From: JAHELQ01 sp965603365
GTDB lineage: Bacteria > Acidobacteriota > Aminicenantia > UBA2199
Assembly (NCBI GenBank): GCA_965603365.1
Contig: CBFDCR010000011.1
Location: forward strand, 29,282-93,281
Reading direction: 5' to 3'
DNA length: 64,000 nucleotides
The notes beneath the pieces are model-generated. The model ran no database searches and was not told where the DNA came from. It worked only from the letters and a program-made list of their open reading frames with translations. The position numbers were made by a program, and so were the translations under genes. Below, one piece after another: positions 36,208 through 45,155 of this stretch; the stretch's first letter is position 1, and every line of letters starts with the position of its first letter.

Positions 36208-37521
36208 ATGAATGTCCTGTATGTGGGGCTCAATTGGGGCCTGTGTCTGGCCACCGCCGCCTTGCTGGCGGTATGCTTTTTCCGCTACCGGTACCTGTTT
36301 ATCAAGCCCTCCTTCATCGTCATCCTCTTTTTCCACCTTCAGATTCAGTGGGCCGGTACCATTAAATCAGGGGAAATCTTCTTTTACCTGCCGGAACCGA
36401 TATCGTTTGCCCTGCTGCTGCACGGCTTTCCCCTCATCGGGCTGGGGGTCTCCTTCTTCATTGCCCACCGGGACGCCCGACTGATCCTCCAGCGGGTGGT
36501 GCAGGCGGAATCCCTCCGGGTCAACGGCAACATTTTGTTGATTCTGCTGGCGGTCATCGGCGCCGTCACCCTGTTGTACTTTTATACGGTGCCCTTTTCC
36601 CACACCGGCCTCTATGTCCTGCTCCACAATCCGCAGTTGTCGAAATTTGCCAGGGAGGAGTCTCTCAAGCTGATTGCTAATCCCCTGGTACGCTATGGCT
36701 TTATTTTTCTAAGGGAGGCATTTGTACCGATTTTGTTCACCCTGTCTGCCTTTTTAGCGGTATTTGCCGTGGAGAAGAGACGATTCCTGCGGGCAGCGGG
36801 CTGGGGATTATTGGGGATGATCCTGTTGATCCTGGTTTCGGTCACCGGTGCCCGGTCACCGGCCCTCTTTGTAATTCTCACCGCTCTATTTGCCCTCTAC
36901 TTAAGAAAGGGCATGAAAGTGCGGCCGGTTTATATTTTTCTTTTGGTCGTTTTACTGATCTCCATCCCCACCGCCATCTCCATTGTGCGGGAGGGAAGAT
37001 CCTTCGCTCCGGATATTTTCTGGGCCTATCTCTCTAAGGCGATTGCCAACCGCATCTTTTTCGTGCCCCTCAATGTCTCTTTGTATCATGTACACTTTGC
37101 CCAGACCGGCGGCTTCTTCGGCCTGGCGGCGGTGCCCAAACTGGCCTTTTTGTTTAATATCGAACCCATCAATGTGGCCAACTTCATCTTTTCTAAATAC
37201 ACCCACTACGGCCTGGAGTCCGGCCTGGCCAATGCCTGTTATGTGTTTACCTATTACAGTTATTTCGGCCTCTCTTCGGTTGTCTTTTCCCTGATGGGTC
37301 TCTGGATGTTGGACCTGGCGATCCCTGTATTTAAGAGAATAAAGAACAACTTCATTTTGATCGCGGCGGTTGCCGCCACTTTCAACAGTTGTCTTTCGTT
37401 TGTGCGCAGCGATTTTACCACCGCCTTAATCAGCGGCGGGTTTATGATCGTTTTAATCGTGACTTTCATCCTGGATAGGCTGGATGCCAAAATTTCATGG
37501 CCATTAAGGTTTGCCACCTGA
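36208..37521 (+). CDS. Wzy-like O-antigen/EPS polymerase
   Basis: A 437-residue membrane protein with about ten to eleven spans and a large central periplasmic loop, the layout of Wzy-type polymerases that join flipped repeat units. Sequence identity in this family is low, so the call rests on topology, the FARE- and RSPALFVILTALFALYLRKG-type segments seen in this group, and position directly after the Wzz-like gene. It is the only recognisable polymerase in the window. Its end overlaps the next gene by 25 bases. Confidence 0.75.
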   Translation: MNVLYVGLNWGLCLATAALLAVCFFRYRYLFIKPSFIVILFFHLQIQWAGTIKSGEIFFYLPEPISFALLLHGFPLIGLGVSFFIAHRDARLILQRVVQAESLRVNGNILLILLAVIGAVTLLYFYTVPFSHTGLYVLLHNPQLSKFAREESLKLIANPLVRYGFIFLREAFVPILFTLSAFLAVFAVEKRRFLRAAGWGLLGMILLILVSVTGARSPALFVILTALFALYLRKGMKVRPVYIFLLVVLLISIPTAISIVREGRSFAPDIFWAYLSKAIANRIFFVPLNVSLYHVHFAQTGGFFGLAAVPKLAFLFNIEPINVANFIFSKYTHYGLESGLANACYVFTYYSYFGLSSVVFSLMGLWMLDLAIPVFKRIKNNFILIAAVAATFNSCLSFVRSDFTTALISGGFMIVLIVTFILDRLDAKISWPLRFAT

Positions 37522-38624
37522 CCTCGGTTCATCCGCTGTTGGACACCCGGATTTTCTATAAGGAGTGTCGAAGCCTGGCCCGACAGGGCTATGAAGTGGA
37601 GCTCATTGCCCGGCACGATAAAATAGAGACGATCGACGGCGTTAGAGTCATTCCCCTTTCTTCCTTTAAGAACCGTTTTTTCAGGATTACGCTGTCGCCG
37701 TTAAAGATGTTCTGGCTGGCATTGAAGCGGAAAGCTGCTGTATACCATTTTCACGATCCCGAACTGCTGGTCACCGGGATCTTGCTGCGCTTGTGGACAA
37801 AGGCAAAGATCGTCTACGACATCCACGAATCTTACGCCAACTTGATGTTTGAAAAAAGCTGGATACCATGGCCCATCTTGCGCCGGTTGATGGCTAAATG
37901 GTTTGCCGCCTTTGAACGGACAGCCAGCCGGTTCATGGCGGCCAACGTGGTGGTACTCCCCAACTGGCAGGCGCGTTACCCCCGGTCGGTGGCCATCCGC
38001 AACTATCCGATCATAGAAGAGGCGGCGGCTAAAAAAGAAAAGAATCTGTTCATTTATGTGGGCATGATCGAACCGGTGCGCTCCGGTCTAAAGATGCTGG
38101 ACATATTTGCGCACCTGGCCCGCAAAAAGCCGGATTTCAGATTGACGGTGGTGGGCCGGTTCGACGACAGGGAATACAAGGCGCAGGTGCTGGAGAAGAT
38201 CGCTGGAAATAAAAACATCTCGTTTCTGGGTTTTCGCCCCTATCACGAGGTCAAAGAGCTGCTGGCTAAGGCGAAGTTTGGTTTTGTTTTGTATTCGGAT
38301 ATTAAATATAAAGAGAATATCCCGGTTAAGATGTTTGAATACCTGGCCTACCGGGTGGTGCCGATTTTTTCGAGCTTTAAAGATTTCAAATACGACATTG
38401 AGGCGGAAGGTTGGGGTATCCCGGTAGATCCCACGGAACCGGAGGCGGCGGCCCGAAAAATCATGTCGGCCATCGACGATAAAAAAAAATTGTCGGAAAT
38501 AGAAGAAAACATCGACCGCTACCGGGGAAAATATAACTGGGAATCGGAAAAGGAGAAGCTGGTGAAGTTATACGAAGATTTACTGTCCCATGGTTCGCTA
38601 AAAGAAGGGAGTCTGCCAACATGA
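37497..38624 (+). CDS. Glycosyltransferase family 4
   Basis: A 375-residue GT-B enzyme that opens KVCHLTSVHPLLDTRIFYKECRSL (only the first part matters: HLTSVHPLLDTRIF is shared by a well-known EPS GT4 subgroup). Further blocks are HFHDPELL, VYDIHESYANL, and YVGMIEPVRSGLKML. The donor-site region KMFEYLAYRVVPIFS is a variant without the usual E-x7-E. It overlaps the polymerase by 25 bases and the next gene as ATGA. Confidence 0.86.
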   Translation: MAIKVCHLTSVHPLLDTRIFYKECRSLARQGYEVELIARHDKIETIDGVRVIPLSSFKNRFFRITLSPLKMFWLALKRKAAVYHFHDPELLVTGILLRLWTKAKIVYDIHESYANLMFEKSWIPWPILRRLMAKWFAAFERTASRFMAANVVVLPNWQARYPRSVAIRNYPIIEEAAAKKEKNLFIYVGMIEPVRSGLKMLDIFAHLARKKPDFRLTVVGRFDDREYKAQVLEKIAGNKNISFLGFRPYHEVKELLAKAKFGFVLYSDIKYKENIPVKMFEYLAYRVVPIFSSFKDFKYDIEAEGWGIPVDPTEPEAAARKIMSAIDDKKKLSEIEENIDRYRGKYNWESEKEKLVKLYEDLLSHGSLKEGSLPT

Positions 38625-39697
38625 AGACACTACATTTTGGTTTGATCGGCTGCGGCAGGATTGCCAAAAAACATGCCGAGATCATCGCCTCCAAATTAGA
38701 GGGCGCCCAACTGACGGCAGTATGCGATGTGATACCGGAGAAGGCAGGGGCGATGGGGAAAAAGTATGATGTTCCCCACTTTACCGATTTTCGCCGGATG
38801 CTGGAGGCCGAGCCCATCGACGTGGTGTGTGTCCTGACCCCCAGCGGCAGCCACGCCGACATCGCCGTCGAGGTCTCGACCTTTAAGAAGCAGGTGGTGG
38901 TGGAAAAACCCATGGCCCTGACCCTGGATGATGCCGACCGCATGATCCGGGCCTGCGACCGAAACGGGGTTAAGTTATTTGTGGTCAAGCAGAACCGGTA
39001 TAATTTGCCGGTGATTAAACTTTTAGAGGCTCTCCAGGCCGGCCGGTTTGGCAAACTGGTGATGGGAACCGTGCGGGTTCGCTGGAAGCGGGACCAGCAA
39101 TACTACGACATGGATGCCTGGCGGGGCACCTGGGCCATGGACGGCGGCGTCTTTGCCAATCAAGCCTCCCATCACATCGATTTGCTGGAGTGGATGCTGG
39201 GGAATCCGGTCTCTGTCTTTGCCCGCAGCCGGACCGCGCTGGTGAATATCGAGACCGAAGATACCGGTGCGGCGCTCATCACCTTCGAGAACGGCGCTTT
39301 GGGCGTGGTGGAGGCCACCACCGCCGCCCGTCCCAGAGATCTGGAAGGCTCGGTCTCGATTCTGGGTGAGCACGGCACCGTGGAGATCGGCGGCTTTGCC
39401 GTCAACGAGATGAAGGTATGGAATTTTGAAGAGGAGATCCCTGGAGACAGAGAGGTGTTGAACAGGTACCGGCAGAATCCGCCCGATGTCTACGGCTTCG
39501 GCCACATCAAATACCTGCAAAACGTGGTGGATACCATTCACAATCGGGAGCAGGCGCTGGTGGACGGCCTCGAAGGCAGAAAGTCTCTGGAACTGATCTC
39601 CGCCATCTATGAATCCATCGAGACCCGCCGCGAGGTATTCTTGAGGTTTAAGCCGCAGTTTTGTAAATTGGGAATGGGAAACGGAGGAAAAAGATGA
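38621..39697 (+). CDS. Gfo/Idh/MocA oxidoreductase, WbpB/WlbA-like
   Basis: A 358-residue NAD-dependent enzyme with the Rossmann motif GLIGCGRIAKKHAEII, the catalytic VVEKPMALT near residue 94, and the NRYNLPVIKLLEAL and GGVFANQASHHIDLLEWM blocks typical of UDP-N-acetylglucosaminuronate 3-dehydrogenases. It sits in one chain of ATGA overlaps with an acetyltransferase and an aminotransferase, the three steps needed to make UDP-GlcNAc3NAcA in the WbpB-WbpE-WbpD route. The UDP-GlcNAc 6-dehydrogenase (WbpA) is not in the window. Confidence 0.88.
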   Translation: MKTLHFGLIGCGRIAKKHAEIIASKLEGAQLTAVCDVIPEKAGAMGKKYDVPHFTDFRRMLEAEPIDVVCVLTPSGSHADIAVEVSTFKKQVVVEKPMALTLDDADRMIRACDRNGVKLFVVKQNRYNLPVIKLLEALQAGRFGKLVMGTVRVRWKRDQQYYDMDAWRGTWAMDGGVFANQASHHIDLLEWMLGNPVSVFARSRTALVNIETEDTGAALITFENGALGVVEATTAARPRDLEGSVSILGEHGTVEIGGFAVNEMKVWNFEEEIPGDREVLNRYRQNPPDVYGFGHIKYLQNVVDTIHNREQALVDGLEGRKSLELISAIYESIETRREVFLRFKPQFCKLGMGNGGKR

Positions 39698-40164
39698 ATC
39701 ATCGACCGACAATTAAGAGAATAGCCATCCGGGATGTGCAGTTTGGCCGGAATGTGACGGTGTTGGAGCCGGTGAACCTCTACGAATGCACCATCGGCGA
39801 CGACTCTTTTATCGGCCCCTTCGTGGAAATTCAGAAGGGGGTCGTCATAGGCAAAAACTGCCGGATTCAATCCCATGCCTTTATTTGTGAACTGGTCACC
39901 ATCGGCGACGACTGTTTCATCTCCCACGGCGCCATGTTCATCAACGATCTATTCTCTACCGGCGGACCGGCCTGGGGCAACCGATCGCTGTGGAAGTCCA
40001 CCCACATCGGAAACCATGTCTCCATCGGCACCAATGCCACCATCCTGCCGGTCTCCATCTGCGATGGGGTGGTGGTGGGGGCCGGCGCGGTGGTGACAAA
40101 AGATATTACCGAGCCGGGCATCTATGCCGGTAACCCGGCCCGCAAGCTGCGAGACATCACATGA
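39694..40164 (+). CDS. Left-handed beta-helix N-acetyltransferase, WbpD/WlbB-like
   Basis: A 156-residue trimeric hexapeptide-repeat acetyltransferase. Hexapeptide turns (IGDDSFIGPFVEIQ, IGKNCRIQS, IGDDCFISHGAMFIND, IGNHVSIGTNATI) run through the protein and end in the conserved GAVVTKDI and AGNPARKL blocks. It probably N-acetylates the 3-amino group of a UDP-sugar. Flanked as ATGA overlaps by the oxidoreductase and the aminotransferase. Confidence 0.88.
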   Translation: MNHRPTIKRIAIRDVQFGRNVTVLEPVNLYECTIGDDSFIGPFVEIQKGVVIGKNCRIQSHAFICELVTIGDDCFISHGAMFINDLFSTGGPAWGNRSLWKSTHIGNHVSIGTNATILPVSICDGVVVGAGAVVTKDITEPGIYAGNPARKLRDIT

Positions 40165-41282
40165 ACATACCGTTTGTGAATCTGGACCGGCTGCATCGGC
40201 CAATCCGGGCCGAGATCGATGAGGCCATCAAAGGGGTCATAGACCGCCACCGTTTCATTAACGGCGAGGAGATCGAGGTATTTGAGCGGAATTTTGCCCA
40301 ATTTCTAAGGGTCAAACATGTGGTGGGGGTCAGTTCGGGCACCGATGCCCTGTTCCTGGCTCTGAAGGCCTGCGAGATAGGGCCCAACGACATGGTGGTC
40401 ACCGTGCCCAACACCTTTATCGCCACCACCGAAGCCGTCACCATGGCCGGGGCCGAGATAAGATTCGTGGATGTGGATGAGCAGACCGCCAACCTGGACC
40501 CCCCAAAACTGGTGCATTTTATCGAAAGCATGGCCCCAGGGGATAGGAAACGGCTCAAGGCCGTTATTTTCGTCAACCTCTACGGCAGTCCCGCCGGGCT
40601 GGACGAGGTGTGTCGATTGGCCCGCAAATATGGTGTCACCCTCATCTCCGATGCGGCCCAGGCCCACGGCGCCCTGGTGGACGGCAGGAGTATTACCGGC
40701 TTTGCCGATATCACCACCTACAGCTTTTTCCCGGGAAAAAATTTGGGCGCCTTCGGCGATGCCGGGGCCGTGGCCACCGCCGACGACACCCTGGCAAAGA
40801 GAATCGCCAGGCTGCGCAACCACGGCCGCAGCCGGAAGTATCTTCACGAGGTCGAGGCCTACAACTGCCGCCTGGATACGATTCAGGCGGCGGTACTGGA
40901 TGTGAAATTGAAGTATTTAGAGGGCTGGAACCAGAACAGGATCAGATCGGCCGCACTGTACCGTGAGCTGTTGTCCGATAAGGGCTTCTGGCTGCCCTCC
41001 GGCGATGCCCGGTACAAATCGGTGTTTCATCTCTATGTGACCCGCACGGCCCAACGGGACGAATGGATGGCCCGCTTAAAGGAGGAGGGTATCTCGACGG
41101 GAGTCCACTACCCGGTGCCCCTTCACCTGCAGCCGGCCTACGGCTATCTGGGTTATAAAGAGGGGGATTTCCCGGTCAGCGAAAGGCTGGCCCAGGAGAT
41201 CGTGAGCCTGCCCATCGACGGCACCATTACGACCGAAGAGGTACGCTTTGTGGCCGATCATCTGCTTCGGTTAAAAAAATGA
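40161..41282 (+). CDS. DegT/DnrJ/EryC1/StrS aminotransferase, WbpE-like
   Basis: A 373-residue PLP-dependent aminotransferase. K193 in FFPGKNLGAFGDAG is the expected Schiff-base lysine, with GTDALFLAL and SDAAQAHGA blocks. The overlap chain with the dehydrogenase and acetyltransferase marks it as the transamination step of that 3-amino sugar route. One of three such aminotransferases in the window (others at 27836 and 41718). Confidence 0.9.
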   Translation: MNIPFVNLDRLHRPIRAEIDEAIKGVIDRHRFINGEEIEVFERNFAQFLRVKHVVGVSSGTDALFLALKACEIGPNDMVVTVPNTFIATTEAVTMAGAEIRFVDVDEQTANLDPPKLVHFIESMAPGDRKRLKAVIFVNLYGSPAGLDEVCRLARKYGVTLISDAAQAHGALVDGRSITGFADITTYSFFPGKNLGAFGDAGAVATADDTLAKRIARLRNHGRSRKYLHEVEAYNCRLDTIQAAVLDVKLKYLEGWNQNRIRSAALYRELLSDKGFWLPSGDARYKSVFHLYVTRTAQRDEWMARLKEEGISTGVHYPVPLHLQPAYGYLGYKEGDFPVSERLAQEIVSLPIDGTITTEEVRFVADHLLRLKK

Positions 41283-41301
41283 AGGATGGAGGAGAATCGA
41301 T

Positions 41302-41721
41302 ATGCCTTTAGAAGATGTCAGGATAATCCAATTGCCCAAAATAGAGGATCATCGGGGTAATTTGACCTTTATCGAGGGGAATCGCCACATTCCCTTTTCC
41401 ATTGCCCGGGTCTACTATCTCTACGATGTTCCCGGCGGGATGGAGCGGGGGGGGCATGCCCATAGGGAGCTGCAGCAGTTGATGATCGCCGCCAGCGGCA
41501 GCTTCGATGTGGTGGTGGATGACGGCTTTAAGCGCCGGACCTTCAGCCTGAACCGCTCCTATTACGGCCTGTTTATCCCCACTATGGTGTGGCGGGAAAT
41601 TGTCAACTTTTCCTCCGGTGCCGTCTGCCTGGTGTTGGCCTCCCATCCGTATATCGAAGCCGACTATTACCGCGATTACGATGAATTTAAACGGCAGGCG
41701 ACAAAAGAGGGTGAAGGGTGA
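41302..41721 (+). CDS. WxcM/FdtA-type sugar 3,4-ketoisomerase
   Basis: A 139-residue cupin. The sequence DHRGNLTFIE, the RVYYLYDVPGG loop and the GGHAHRELQQ motif with two His residues match the family that converts dTDP-4-keto-6-deoxyglucose to the 3-keto isomer (FdtA, QdtA). The next gene is an aminotransferase overlapping as GTGA, which would complete dTDP-Fuc3N or dTDP-Qui3N. Fuc or Qui configuration cannot be told here. No dTDP-glucose synthesis genes (rmlA, rmlB) are in view. Confidence 0.87.
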   Translation: MPLEDVRIIQLPKIEDHRGNLTFIEGNRHIPFSIARVYYLYDVPGGMERGGHAHRELQQLMIAASGSFDVVVDDGFKRRTFSLNRSYYGLFIPTMVWREIVNFSSGAVCLVLASHPYIEADYYRDYDEFKRQATKEGEG

Positions 41722-42824
41722 ACCGGATGATCCCCTTTGTGGAGTTAAGGTCTCAATATCAAGACATCAAACCCGAGATCGATGCTGCCGTGGCTGCCGT
41801 CTTGCAGCGGGGCCATTTTATCCTGGGTGAGAATGTGGAAAAATTTGAAGAGGAATTTTGCCGCTATCTGGGCGGGAGATATGCCGTATCGGTAGGCTCC
41901 GGCACCGATGCCCTGACCCTGGCCCTGATGGCCGCCGATATCGGGGCCGGGGATGAAGTCATCACCGTATCCCACTCCTTTGTGGCCACCGCATTGGCGG
42001 TGCTGCGGATAGGGGTGGTGCCCGTTTTTGTAGATATCGACCCCCACTCTTTTAACCTGGATGCCTACCGGCTCGAGGCCGCCGTAACCGGCAGGACCAG
42101 GGCCATCATGCCGGTCCATCTCTATGGCCAACCGGCGGATATGAAGATAATAGGCGAAGTTGCCCGAAAGTACAACCTGACGGTGATCGAGGATGCCTGC
42201 CAGGCCCACGGGGCCGCAATCGGGGAGAAGAAGGCGGGGCTGTGGGGCCACATGGCCTGTTTCAGCTTCTACCCGGCCAAGAATCTGGGGGCTTACGGGG
42301 ATGGGGGTATGGTGGTCACCGGTGCTGAAGATTCCAGGGATAAGCTGCTCTACCTCAGAAATTACGGCCAGCGGGAGAAATACCACCACGATTTTTTCGG
42401 TGTTAACAGCCGGCTGGACGAGATCCAGGCCGCGGTATTGAGGGTTAAACTAAAACACCTGGATAAGTGGAACGAACGAAGGCGAAAGATTGCCGATACC
42501 TATTCCCGGGAGATCCAATCGGAATTCGTAACCTGTCCCGCCGAGAGAGAGGGTGTCCATCATGTGTATCACCTCTATGTGATCCGTACCCCCTTTCGGG
42601 CCGAATTGCAGCAATGGCTGCAGGAGCGGGAGATCGCCACCCAGATCCATTACCCGCTGCCCATCCACCGCCAGCGGTTCTATACCCAACAATATCCGCC
42701 AACCGTCGGGCTGCCGGAAACAGAAAGGGCCGCCTCAGAGGTACTCTCCCTGCCCATGTACCCGGAACTGACCGACGACGCCGTCGCCCGGGTGGTCGAA
42801 GCGATCAACGATTTTAAGAGATGA
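41718..42824 (+). CDS. DegT-type aminotransferase, FdtB/QdtB-like
   Basis: A 368-residue PLP-dependent aminotransferase. K188 in SFYPAKNLGAYGDGG is the likely Schiff-base lysine; GSGTDALTLAL and EDACQAHGA also fit. It starts at GTG 41718 overlapping the ketoisomerase, with ATG 41727 a possible alternative. By pairing it is the 3-aminotransferase of the dTDP-3-amino-6-deoxyhexose route. No acyltransferase follows directly. Confidence 0.88.
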   Translation: MNRMIPFVELRSQYQDIKPEIDAAVAAVLQRGHFILGENVEKFEEEFCRYLGGRYAVSVGSGTDALTLALMAADIGAGDEVITVSHSFVATALAVLRIGVVPVFVDIDPHSFNLDAYRLEAAVTGRTRAIMPVHLYGQPADMKIIGEVARKYNLTVIEDACQAHGAAIGEKKAGLWGHMACFSFYPAKNLGAYGDGGMVVTGAEDSRDKLLYLRNYGQREKYHHDFFGVNSRLDEIQAAVLRVKLKHLDKWNERRRKIADTYSREIQSEFVTCPAEREGVHHVYHLYVIRTPFRAELQQWLQEREIATQIHYPLPIHRQRFYTQQYPPTVGLPETERAASEVLSLPMYPELTDDAVARVVEAINDFKR

Positions 42825-45154
42825 GACAGATAAAGTCTTCGATTAGAATGGTAGGTGCCCTGGCCGTTTTGATCTTAGCCTTCTGCTCCGGGCAGGAGGT
42901 TTATCAGCGGGATTTTTTGTTAAACCAGGTCACGCCGGCATGTATTGTCGAGACACCGGATTTAGAAAATTTGAAAATAAATAAAAAATTTGAGACCCTG
43001 ATCTCTTCCCGTAACAGCGATATCAATCTGCCTTCCTATTCATTCGTTAATAAAATAAAGTGTGCAGACGAGACAAGAAGTGCCATTATTGCCCCGGCAG
43101 ATACGACCGTTGACATCAGTACGGATATTGTTAGGGGTGCCCGTCTGGAGGTCGGCTACGCATTGGATGATTTGTATCAACGAAGAATAAGGGAGCCGGT
43201 CAGATTTTCGTTGTGGATTAAGCCGGAGGGCGAGGGAGAATTTAAAAAAATATATCAAGACATACTCTATACCGGAAGGCCGAGTGATTCGGGCTGGCAT
43301 GATGTAAAGGTGGATCTTAAAGATTACTCCGGCAGGATCGTATTGAGATTTAAGACTAACAAAGCAGTCAAAATTCTGGACAATCAAACCGTCTTTGGAT
43401 ATTGGAGTAATCCGCTGCTGCTAAATCCATCCCGTGAAAAGGAGTGCAAGCCTAAAGTGATTCTCATCTCTCTGGATACGCTGAGGGCGGACCACCTAAA
43501 ACTTTATCGTTACCACCGGGACACGGCGCCAACATTAAAAATGTTTGCTGAAGACAGCGTGGTATTTAAAAACTGCTGGAGTCAGTGGTACGCCACCTTG
43601 CAGTCCCACCACAGCATCATGACGGGACTGTACGAGGTCGAGCACATGGTGCCTTCGTTTCACAAGAAAACACCGCCCCATCTCGTCACCCTGGCGGAAG
43701 TCATGAAAAACAACGGCTATCTAACCGCTGCCTTCACCGGTGGAGCACTGGTGGCGGCTGGCACGGGATTGTGTAAAGGATTCGATATCTATTTCGATAA
43801 CGAGCGCTGTGAAAAAGGGGGATTTGAGCTCCCGGAGATGTGGCTGCGGGCAAAAAAATGGCTCAAGGAGAACAGCCGGGCCGATTTTTTCCTATTTTTG
43901 CACACCTACCAGATCCACAGCCCCTATTATACCCGAATCGCCAGATATGATAAGATGTTCAAGACAAACAAGGGCAACGATCGGTATATATTTCGTTTGC
44001 GAGAAGAGAAAATTGGGGAAGGATTTGATCGTATCGATTATTATAACAGGGGGCAGAAGATCACAGAAGAGCGAATAGATGTCATCCAGGGGCTCCAGGA
44101 TTACTATGACGGATCGATCCGGTATACCAGCGAATACTTTTTGAAAGATTTGATTTATTGTCTAAAGGAACTTGGAATCTATGACGATACCATTATTGTG
44201 ATTTTAAGCGACCATGGGGAAGACTTTTTCGATCATCGCCGTTTCTCCCATCATGATGGCCTGTATGAGGAGTATCTCCATGTACCTCTGCTCATAAAAT
44301 TCAAAGATTCTCAGTACAAAGGCAAATGTATCGACAAAAATGTCGAAACTATCGATGTGTTTCCTACCTTGCTCGAATATTTAGACATTCAATTAAGACA
44401 CCGGCTCGACGGCCGATCGCTGCTGGATTTGATAAAAGGGAAAGAAAAGCGGCGGCCCATGTTTGCCTTCAGCCAATCGAAAACGAAGTTTGCCGTAAAG
44501 AGGGGCCAAAAGAAATTGCTGCTGAGGGTGAGGGTGGATGATGAACTGCGGGAGATCATCCCCCGTATTGAAATCTTTGACCTAAACCGGGATGCAGACG
44601 AAAGGGAGCCGCTCCTGGTGGATGACCTTTCCCATCACCAGCATTTGTATGAGGCGTTATATCAAAAGTTAATATCGAAAAAGAGGGGTATTCATGTGGT
44701 TTTTTCTGAAAAGTTGAAGGGGAAAACCATATCCGGTGAGATAGTGATACCGGAAGAACGCTATAAGTTGAAACGTTTTTATGAGGTCGGCGTTACCCGG
44801 AAAGATCGGACATCACTGACGGAGGGGGGGCGAAAGATTTTGTTCGAGTGGCAGGTATCGTCATGGAAAAAATCGATTATCCTGGAGCCGGGGAAGACAA
44901 ATGTGAAGATAACCCTGAAATTGAAAATCGACGGGCAGGGTTTTCACGATGTTACCTATCACCATTCGATTGCGCGGCAGGGAGATTTTATTTTTTTAAA
45001 AGAGTCGAAGAGGAGGAAGGGAATCGATCGCATCGATGGGCCGGTATTTGTATTTGGAAATTTTGTGAAATGGAAAAATGCGAAAAGTATCCATTATCCA
45101 TCTTTAAGCCGGGAAAATTTAAAGAAGTTAAAAACCCTGGGTTACGTTGATTAA
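42821..45154 (+). CDS. Sulfatase-like enzyme (alkaline phosphatase superfamily) with N-terminal extra domain
   Basis: 777 residues. A hydrophobic N-terminus (about 9-24, ending AFCSGQ) is a signal or anchor; the -1 Phe is a poor lipobox. Residues about 25-205 form a beta-rich domain without a family I recognise. The catalytic core starts near 208: SLDTLRADHLKLY, LSDHGEDFFDH near 467, and ATLQSHHSIMTG with T259 at the nucleophile position, hence no formylglycine motif. About 180 residues after the core end in LKKLKTLGYVD, the same tail as the genes at 14523 and 33491. Overlaps the previous gene as ATGA. Confidence 0.83.
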   Translation: MRQIKSSIRMVGALAVLILAFCSGQEVYQRDFLLNQVTPACIVETPDLENLKINKKFETLISSRNSDINLPSYSFVNKIKCADETRSAIIAPADTTVDISTDIVRGARLEVGYALDDLYQRRIREPVRFSLWIKPEGEGEFKKIYQDILYTGRPSDSGWHDVKVDLKDYSGRIVLRFKTNKAVKILDNQTVFGYWSNPLLLNPSREKECKPKVILISLDTLRADHLKLYRYHRDTAPTLKMFAEDSVVFKNCWSQWYATLQSHHSIMTGLYEVEHMVPSFHKKTPPHLVTLAEVMKNNGYLTAAFTGGALVAAGTGLCKGFDIYFDNERCEKGGFELPEMWLRAKKWLKENSRADFFLFLHTYQIHSPYYTRIARYDKMFKTNKGNDRYIFRLREEKIGEGFDRIDYYNRGQKITEERIDVIQGLQDYYDGSIRYTSEYFLKDLIYCLKELGIYDDTIIVILSDHGEDFFDHRRFSHHDGLYEEYLHVPLLIKFKDSQYKGKCIDKNVETIDVFPTLLEYLDIQLRHRLDGRSLLDLIKGKEKRRPMFAFSQSKTKFAVKRGQKKLLLRVRVDDELREIIPRIEIFDLNRDADEREPLLVDDLSHHQHLYEALYQKLISKKRGIHVVFSEKLKGKTISGEIVIPEERYKLKRFYEVGVTRKDRTSLTEGGRKILFEWQVSSWKKSIILEPGKTNVKITLKLKIDGQGFHDVTYHHSIARQGDFIFLKESKRRKGIDRIDGPVFVFGNFVKWKNAKSIHYPSLSRENLKKLKTLGYVD

Positions 45155-45155
45155 A

